DNA from: Polysphondylium violaceum
Taxonomy: Eukaryota; Evosea; Eumycetozoa; Dictyosteliales; Dictyosteliaceae
DNA: 64,000 nt
Direction: 5' to 3'
NCBI GenBank assembly: GCA_000277445.1
Contig: AJWJ01000030.1
Location: 1-64,000 of the forward strand
Both the position numbers and the translations under genes were made by a program. The notes beneath the pieces are model-generated. The model worked only from the letters and a program-made list of their open reading frames with translations, did not search any database and was not told where the DNA came from. This document shows positions 58,354-64,000 of the stretch, in pieces; the first letter of the stretch is position 1; each line of letters begins with the position of its first letter.

Positions 58354-59293
58354 TTATAAAGAAAGATATTTTAAGGTCATGGCTTCCATATTTAAGGGCG
58401 AGGATTGGAGGATTTTGTCTGCAAAAATTAATGTATTACGGAAATCACCTTGTTTATAATATGTTGTACTAAGATCCAAATTATAGGTTTCTTTCTTGTC
58501 GGGATCTCTTTTTAGTAATTCTGTTTTTAATACCATATTAAATATTTTAAATATGTATCAAATATTAAATATATTAGTATTTGCTATTACACTATCTATT
58601 AAATAGATTTTTTAATATTATTAGTATTCTATTAATATTACCCAATAATAAATTTATAGACTTTTCTCGATTATCTTTATCTTGAGAACTTGAAAGTCTT
58701 TTGGCATACTGGTGACATGTGTCGATTGTAGGCAAAGAGTTGTTTTTGGATTCATTTTCATAAAGAGTTTCAATTTTTTTCAATTCTTTTAAATATTCAT
58801 CACTGTCTTTTGCCACTTCTTTTGTGATTCCTCCTCCTGCTGTTGCCGGTATAATTGGTATTGAAATACTTGCATTACTATTGTTATTATAATTGTAGTT
58901 ATTGTTGTTGTAATTGGTATTGTATGCAATCATTTGGCTTCCTCTCTTTGATTTTCTCTTCTTTGTTGATGACGATGATGAAGGTATATCTGTTCCCTGT
59001 TTAGGTGTATGGGTATAGGGATCGTCAAATATTTTAGTACCGTTGTTGATCTCTTCCAGTTGTTGTTCAAATTCTTCCATTTCATCATGACGCTTAAAAC
59101 AACCACATCCCTTTTTCTTTTTCCTGCTCCTCTCTTTTTCTCGATGTCTAATTTTATTGCTTTCTCTATTCTTGAAGCAATTGTTACAAGATTGGAAAAT
59201 AACTACAAAAAATCTATTGATTTTAGGTTTAACTTTAATTAACCAAACATATTTTAAATTCAACTTGGGTGTATTATCTTTTATAATGACCAT
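58354..59293 (-). CDS. Fis1-like TPR protein without tail anchor
   Basis: Exons 58642-59293 and 58354-58520 join across a 121-bp intron to give 272 residues. The C-terminal 110 residues follow the Fis1 fold: YAKRLSSSQDKDNREKSINL, then LLKRDPDKKETYNLDLSTTY, then YKQGDFRNTLIFADKILQS, matching the two central TPR hairpins of Fis1 (R/K-x-G-I-x-L-L-E-E-L; Y-x-L-A-x-x-x-Y-x-x-x-x-Y). Fis1 has a C-terminal membrane helix; this protein stops 15 residues past the TPR at KYLSL. Instead, the N-terminus has a hydrophobic patch (RFFVVIF), two Cys pairs (CNNC, CGC) and a very basic stretch RHREKERSRKKKKGCGCF, which could bind membranes or be palmitoylated. Not certain as an orthologue; it may be a divergent paralogue. 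Poly-Asn and Ser runs lie between. Confidence 0.6.
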
Positions 59294-59798
59294 ATTAATC
59301 TATTCTATTTTTTTCTCTTCTATTGCTATTTTTTAAAAACTATTTATTAATATTGAGTTTTAATATAAATTGAAATTTAAATAAATATATAGGATAGATA
59401 CACATAATGGAAGATGAGGTGAATTTATTTTTTTTTTTACTAATTTTTTACCGACACACACCCTTCCCCACACTCACCAGGAAATTAAAAATACTTTTTT
59501 ATCAATATCGCAATCTTGAGTTTCTATAAACTACATGAAGTTCTTTTTTAAAATAAAATTGTAATTTAATTAATATCTTTATATTTAATTAATACTCTTG
59601 CCCTAATCACAGATTCAATTTAAAAAATCGATCACAAATTCTCTATTTTTTTTACTTTTTTAAAATCTCTCAATATCTATTTTTTTTCCCACCCACACTA
59701 ATTTTCAAAAATTTTAATGGGGGAGAAACAATGAACCTTGATCAATATTTTCACATATACTCACACAGAGATAGATAAAGATAGATATCAATAATAAA
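59294..59798. other. Divergent promoter region
   Basis: AT-rich spacer between the Fis1-like and GBP-like genes, with T-runs. No further feature. Confidence 0.4.
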
Positions 59799-61449
59799 AT
59801 GTCAACGGTCTATATACCTTTAAAACAAATCAATGATACTACACAACCAACTCATCAAGACAACTTGAATATTCATCACTTTATCTTAAAGTCGTTTATG
59901 TTTTATAAAAAGAAGAACCCATTTTCAAATATAATACTAAACTTTAAAAAGAAAGCAATCCATACCTTTTATTATATCAGTAATGATGAACATAAGACAG
60001 TTTTTAAAATTGAAAAGTTATCTACAAGTGGGAGTTTAACAGGAGAAGAAGAAGAAAAGTTGAAAAACTGTCTGAGTAAGTACAAAGAGAGATATAGATA
60101 TAATAACCTACTAACTAGTGTTTATAACTCTAGCTAAAGATATTTCTACTCTTACAGCTGAAGAACAATCTCTTGATAAAATAATTGAAGCTATTAAAGT
60201 AAAGGGTGATTACATTATTCACTATACAGATAAAGCAAACATTAAAGAGGATCAAGGAAATGAATCATTTTTATTAATTGAAAACTTAGATCATGTATGT
60301 ACATACTTTGTCGGAGCAGTGGCATTTATTCAATTGAAACTAATGCATTGTTTATGTATTTAGACCAAAGTATCACTTTCAAATATCGTTAAAACTAAAA
60401 AAGAAGAAAGAGATTTTGAGTTTACAATTGAACAAGAAGAGGCAGGATATCCACATGATTTAATATTAAGAGTCAGAGTTACATTTAAAAACAAGCCCAA
60501 GTTTTTTGAACTCAAGATCATAGAGGGCGAATACTATTTGGGCTACACAAAGCAATTGGAGAAACCCACTCAAGAGGTTGAAGAGTTTATGGTCAAGTTG
60601 GTTGTAAAGAATAGTGATTTCACCAACCCCACCGACTCCATCCAAGTCAAGATTATTTCAGACGAATTCAAAGACTCTTTCTTTTTCAACCTACACACCG
60701 AGTACAGATTCAATGACATTATCGATAGCTTTGGCGACTGCAAAGCAGTGTTGAGTATCCATGGCGGTCCAAGAACTGGCAAGAGCACTCTGGGCAACAA
60801 TATCATCAACTTTATGATCTCTGAAAACAAGACCCATCTCCACGTCGGTGGCAATATGGACGCCTCTGTTACGACCGAGGGCGAATACGTATCCTGCAAC
60901 AAATTGGCCGAGATTAAAAAATCTACAGAATCGTTCCCCTACGCCGACCTATTGTTGAAGATGTTTTTAACGGTGCTCGATAACCCACCCATCACAAAAT
61001 CCAATACCACCGCCAATGATGGCAACTTTGAAAAGACCAGAGAGATCATTGAGGCCAACATCACCCTCCAAATCGATGGCAAGTATCCTAACAAAAAGGA
61101 AATTGTCTTTGAGGCCAACAACGAAAACAAAGTCGATGTATTTATCTTTCTCTTTCCCGTGCAAGACTTTATCAGCTGTCAAGATAAAGTTGATTTTATT
61201 CGATTGTTTACCATTGGCATTGAAGTTGTAACTCTTAAACACAAGAGTTTTCCAATTGTCGCTCTCACTCAATATGAAAACGTTAATCCCCAAATCATGA
61301 ATCAAGCCTTGTCAGCCATTGCCTTCCCTGTACTCAAAAGCAATATCTTTAAAATCCCCAAAAACCCAAGCAAGGATACTCTCTTTAGATTAATTAGAAA
61401 GGTATTTGAAATTAAAAGAGCTAAAACTGGTAAAATCATCTCTGCATAA
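59799..61449 (+). CDS. GBP-like P-loop NTPase, degenerate
   Basis: Three exons. Exon 1 is 59799-60075 and exon 3 is 60364-61449. Exon 2 ends at 60294 and starts at 60134 or 60158; both acceptors keep the frame and give 507 or 499 residues. The first 270 residues are mixed and unrecognised. From about 270 comes a nucleotide-binding domain with Walker A GGPRTGKST (Lys286 in the longer form). The Arg-Thr before GKS is the guanylate-binding protein signature (RTGKS), and VTTEGEYV could be the switch I Thr region. No DxxG or RD(F/L) motif is clear, so GTP hydrolysis is uncertain. The C-terminus VFEIKRAKTGKIISA is basic. GBP/atlastin-like but divergent; a dictyostelid-specific P-loop family is possible. 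Confidence 0.65.
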
Positions 61450-61611
61450 AGGACCTTACCCACAGAGATATATATATATTATTATTCTTTGTATTATTAG
61501 TTTTTACATTAATAATCATAATCTGTAAAAGCCAAAAATAGGCTCAAATAAATAAATCTATTCATGATAGTTTTCGCGTATATTTATTGTACAGAGTAAG
61601 TTAGAAGGTGC
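61450..61611. other. Left junction zone of the bacterial-like segment
   Basis: AT-rich 3' end of the host gene up to about 61570, then an abrupt rise in complexity and GC from about 61600. The exact join cannot be fixed by eye; no target-site duplication or terminal repeat is obvious. Confidence 0.4.
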
Positions 61612-61824
61612 TTATAAGCCGGATAATAAGAGACGCTTCCCTATACGGCCTCCAGGATGGAGAAAGCAAATCAGCAGCTGTAAAACCTCTTGATTGTAAT
61701 AATGCAACAGACATTTAAATGAATGGATGCAGCTAAAGCCTTCATCAATGCGATCTAACAATGCATTTACTATAAAATCTCGATGGCTGATATAGCGTAT
61801 TGACAAAAGTGCATTTGATTTCAA
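61612..61824 (-). CDS. Short bacterial-like ORF
   Basis: Open frame of about 70 codons (extendable upstream by five codons to a stop) directly downstream of the radical SAM gene on the same strand. Composition is bacterial-like (CTG, CGC, GGC codons) and unlike neighbouring host DNA. It reads ALLSIRYISHRDFIVNALLD, with a Cys/His-rich middle and the end HPGGRIGKRLLL. I do not recognise it. It may be a real small gene, the end of a neighbouring bacterial gene, or non-coding sequence carried with the segment. Confidence 0.3.
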   Translation of the reverse strand: MKSNALLSIRYISHRDFIVNALLDRIDEGFSCIHSFKCLLHYYNQEVLQLLICFLHPGGRIGKRLLLSGL

Positions 61825-61877
61825 CTGATCAAGGTTATATCTCTAAGGCATAAAACAATCACTAGGCTCTGGCAAGG

Positions 61878-63287
61878 TTATTGAAGGTTTTTTTGTTGCT
61901 CTCGTGCTTGCCAGAGGAAAGTACTTTCAAGTGTTGCTCGCATTTTTGGAGAAGCTTTTTTATCCCTTACTCCACCTGCTTTAGCATTGTATTGATCTAA
62001 TGTCTCTGCCATTTCCGCCATGGCACACCAATCTTCATAGGAAAAAGTTGGACTTGAAATAACATGAGGGATACCTTGCTGCAAACGATCAATCTGTAAA
62101 TCAATATCACTAGACTCCACTAGTTGAAGCGACTCTTTTGCAGCATGCAATGGCGTCCCTCTTAGCAGCATCAATGGATAAGCATAAATGGTCGGAACGC
62201 CGTAATCTTTGCAAAAGGCAATGGATTCCTTAAAAGATGATAGCGTTTGCCCAGGCAGTCCAAAAATAAGAGAAACCTCAGTTGCAATATTCCGGGCACG
62301 CGTCTCCAATAACACCTGCTTCACTTTTTGCATATTATTCGGTCGTTGAATTATTTTAGCTTCATTGGAATGAATCGTTTGTAAACCAAACTCTAAAACG
62401 ACTTTAGCTGTCTGATTTAAGATTGAAATAGCCTCTAAAAATTCATCCTTAACCATCTCAATACGACACTGTAGCGCAATTTTTCCACTATATCCTCCGG
62501 CGATCAATTGACGAAGAATCGCCATATAATGAGGGCCAGAGTTGAAAACAGGATCTAATACAGCAATATCCTGAATAATCGGATTATCTAAAATCCACTG
62601 TGTTTCTTCCATAACACGAGCATACCCAAGCTGCCTTCGTTTCATGACGTTTGAATCAGACTCTCGATGCTGACAAAAAGCGCATTGAAATGGACAGCCA
62701 CGCTGCGTTTCCCATCGAATAAATGGCTGAGGTTTGATAATACCCGTTAAATAAGGAGAAGGAAGCTGATCTAATGCTATATTTGCCGATAGCCCCAAAT
62801 CAGGTTCACCGGCATAATGAACGCCAGCTATTGGCGGTCGACCTGATGTTGACAAAAAAAGCCTAGCCAAAGCATCTTCCCCATACCCACGAATAAAGAT
62901 ATCTGCTTGAGGGTAATAGGATTCCAGGTTTTGTTTTGTATAAGTGACTTGTGGGCCGCCTAATATTATTCGTCCAGGAAAATTTTCACGCTTTAAAGCA
63001 GCAAGTAAGGCTTGTGTGTGCGGTTCGTGCCAAACATAGGCCCCCATTGCTAGGTCAACCTTTTCTCCAGCATATGCCATTACAAAACGAAAGGCATCCT
63101 CCACCCTGAATTGCTTGCTATTAACAGCCCATGATTTATCAATCACAGGGATATTTTCTTGATGCAACTTTGCTACAAGAGAAGCCTGACCAAGTGACAT
63201 AGGGGGATCTTTTGGTCGAGTCCAGTCAAATGACAGCAATAACAACTTATTGCTCTTTTTAGTCAGCTCTTTCAACTTGAATAACAT
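61878..63287 (-). CDS. B12-binding-type radical SAM enzyme, bacterial-like
   Basis: Intact, intron-free 469-residue enzyme of bacterial type. Residues about 15-145 have the Rossmann-like pattern of a cobalamin-binding domain (KLLLLSFDWTRP, GRIILGGPQVTY, ADIFIRGYGEDA). The radical SAM barrel follows, with the 4Fe-4S motif CPFQCAFC (Cys198, Cys202, Cys205) and later motifs EFGLQTIHSNEAKIIQRP and EVSLIFGLPGQT. Such enzymes usually make difficult methylations or cyclisations using S-adenosylmethionine and often B12; the substrate here cannot be told. Local GC is roughly 40-45% by eye, against about 25-30% in nearby host intergenic DNA, and the codons lack host bias. No Asn or Gln runs. The start is chosen at ATG 63287, preceded by AAGG with 10-base spacing. 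Either recent transfer or an assembly chimera; see findings. Confidence 0.88.
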   Translation of the reverse strand: MLFKLKELTKKSNKLLLLSFDWTRPKDPPMSLGQASLVAKLHQENIPVIDKSWAVNSKQFRVEDAFRFVMAYAGEKVDLAMGAYVWHEPHTQALLAALKRENFPGRIILGGPQVTYTKQNLESYYPQADIFIRGYGEDALARLFLSTSGRPPIAGVHYAGEPDLGLSANIALDQLPSPYLTGIIKPQPFIRWETQRGCPFQCAFCQHRESDSNVMKRRQLGYARVMEETQWILDNPIIQDIAVLDPVFNSGPHYMAILRQLIAGGYSGKIALQCRIEMVKDEFLEAISILNQTAKVVLEFGLQTIHSNEAKIIQRPNNMQKVKQVLLETRARNIATEVSLIFGLPGQTLSSFKESIAFCKDYGVPTIYAYPLMLLRGTPLHAAKESLQLVESSDIDLQIDRLQQGIPHVISSPTFSYEDWCAMAEMAETLDQYNAKAGGVRDKKASPKMRATLESTFLWQAREQQKNLQ

Positions 63288-63297
63288 TTTAAAAATA

Positions 63298-63301
63298 CCT
63301 T
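63298..63301 (-). promoter_or_regulatory. Possible Shine-Dalgarno AAGG
   Basis: On the minus strand AAGG lies ten bases before the radical SAM start codon. It is weak, with spacing a little long, but would be expected for a bacterial gene and has no role in an amoeba nucleus. Confidence 0.3.
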
Positions 63302-63326
63302 GAGATGGAAAGTTTCCCTCAATAGC

Positions 63327-63355
63327 ATTGCCAAAAATGAATAGGTCTTGGCAAT
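63327..63355. promoter_or_regulatory. Inverted repeat, operator-like
   Basis: ATTGCCAA (63327-63334) and TTGGCAAT (63348-63355) are perfect inverted copies of 8 bp with a 13-bp spacer, 40 bp upstream of the radical SAM start codon. This size and place fit a dimer-binding bacterial operator. No T-run follows in either direction, so a terminator is less likely. Confidence 0.5.
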
Positions 63356-64000
63356 AAACGTTAGAGATGAGGAAAACCAGAAAACGATAATCTTGACTGA
63401 ATATTAGTTTTTACGCTGTGCGCCTTATTTTAAAGGGTAAAAAAGGTTTTGGGTAAAATCACACGAAAAAAATAGAAAATAAAAACTTTGAGGAAAAAAA
63501 AATTAAAAAAAATCTCGATCGATCGTGTATCATAAGATATTTTCTAAACATTCATTTTAGCTTGAATAAGAGGAGTAGATGTATATATTTATTGTCTTTT
63601 CTTTCATTATTTGATAAAAGTGGCTCTATTCTTTAGAACAAAACCATCCTGAAGTTTATTGACTAGAAAACTCATGTTCATCTTTGTTTTGAATATGTTT
63701 TCCATATTCAACTTTGTTTCCAAATATTGCGTTTGTGTAAACAAAAGAGATTCTTTACTAATTTTTTTTCTAAAGTATGGTTTAGTTTGCTTTGGTATCT
63801 ATAAAGGCAGTACGTGTCTGACCATGTCTATCTGCATGACACCTCTCATATCTGCATACTTGATCCAACATTTTAAAATGTTTTGTTTTTATTTCAATTC
63901 ACTCAATAAATTTGTGAAAAAGGCACCTCAAACCTATTTTTTTTTTTTTTTTTTTTTGTTAAAAACAATATTAAAATAATGAGAGTCGACATATAAAAGT
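63356..64000. other. Right junction zone and host-like AT-rich end
   Basis: Bacterial-like complexity continues to about 63430, then the sequence becomes AT-rich host-type DNA with poly-A/T runs and a 10-bp palindrome CGATCGATCG at 63517-63526. A 106-codon ORF at 63659-63979 starts with TTG, is hydrophobic and ends in poly-Phe from a T-run; it is not accepted as a gene. Nothing else recognised to the window end. Confidence 0.4.

Noticed and set aside
60940-61300. Minus-strand ORFs across the GBP-like gene
   Set aside because: Mirror frames of the P-loop coding exon, with no independent support.
63659-63979. 106-codon ORF at the right end
   Set aside because: Begins with TTG and ends in poly-Phe from a T-run. 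Hydrophobic by base composition, with no family signal.

Overview
The window looks like nuclear DNA of a social amoeba (Dictyostelia). It is very AT-rich between genes. Genes are split by short AT-rich GT-AG introns of about 50-125 bp. Proteins carry long Asn, Gln, Thr and Ser homopolymers, and several families are typical of dictyostelids (FNIP-repeat proteins, degenerate ankyrin-like proteins, many Rho regulators). Coding GC is higher than in Dictyostelium discoideum, so a Cavenderia-like or other non-discoideum lineage is my guess. I rebuilt introns by hand; in nearly every multi-exon model the exon phases add up to a whole number of codons.

Layout. 0.2-3.5 kb: Spt20 (SAGA subunit). 3.5-9.1 kb, minus strand: a probable mitochondrial orphan, an aquaporin-like channel with altered NPA boxes, and an old-yellow-enzyme oxidoreductase. 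10.5-15 kb: TBCCD1, a two-exon 34-residue microprotein, a degenerate FYVE-like protein and an orphan. 15.5-16.8 kb: cyclin K. 18.1-23.2 kb: a Dug3-like glutamine amidotransferase, the FANCJ/BRIP1 helicase and a small PTB/FERM-like protein. 25.5-34.3 kb, plus strand: an RCC1-RhoGAP fusion, a VKOR-thioredoxin fusion, an SLC25A44-type mitochondrial carrier and an ankyrin-like family member. 34.4-36.5 kb: an FNIP-repeat protein. 36.8-42.2 kb: four head-to-tail genes for related secreted proteins. 42.4-46.9 kb: a Mis18-like centromere protein, a GPI-type cupredoxin and a multispan membrane protein. 47.7-61.4 kb: a RhoGEF, a RING E3, a large Ser/Asn-rich orphan, UBE2H, a Fis1-like TPR protein and a GBP-like P-loop protein.

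The outlier is about 61.6-63.4 kb. It is an intron-free segment of bacterial character on the minus strand. It carries an intact 469-codon B12-binding-type radical SAM enzyme, an 8+8 bp inverted repeat and an AAGG upstream of its start, and a short bacterial-looking ORF downstream. Host-like AT-rich DNA lies on both sides. This is either recent transfer, perhaps from an amoeba-associated bacterium, or a chimeric join in the assembly. It is the item most worth testing.

Other notable points are the cupredoxin with His where Met is expected, the four-gene secreted cluster with one intron missing in one copy, the Fis1-like protein without a tail anchor, and a hairpin-rich island in the 9.1-10.5 kb gap. 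No rRNA, clear tRNA, CRISPR array, retroelement or DNA transposon was recognised. Functions are assigned by recalled family motifs, not by a database search.
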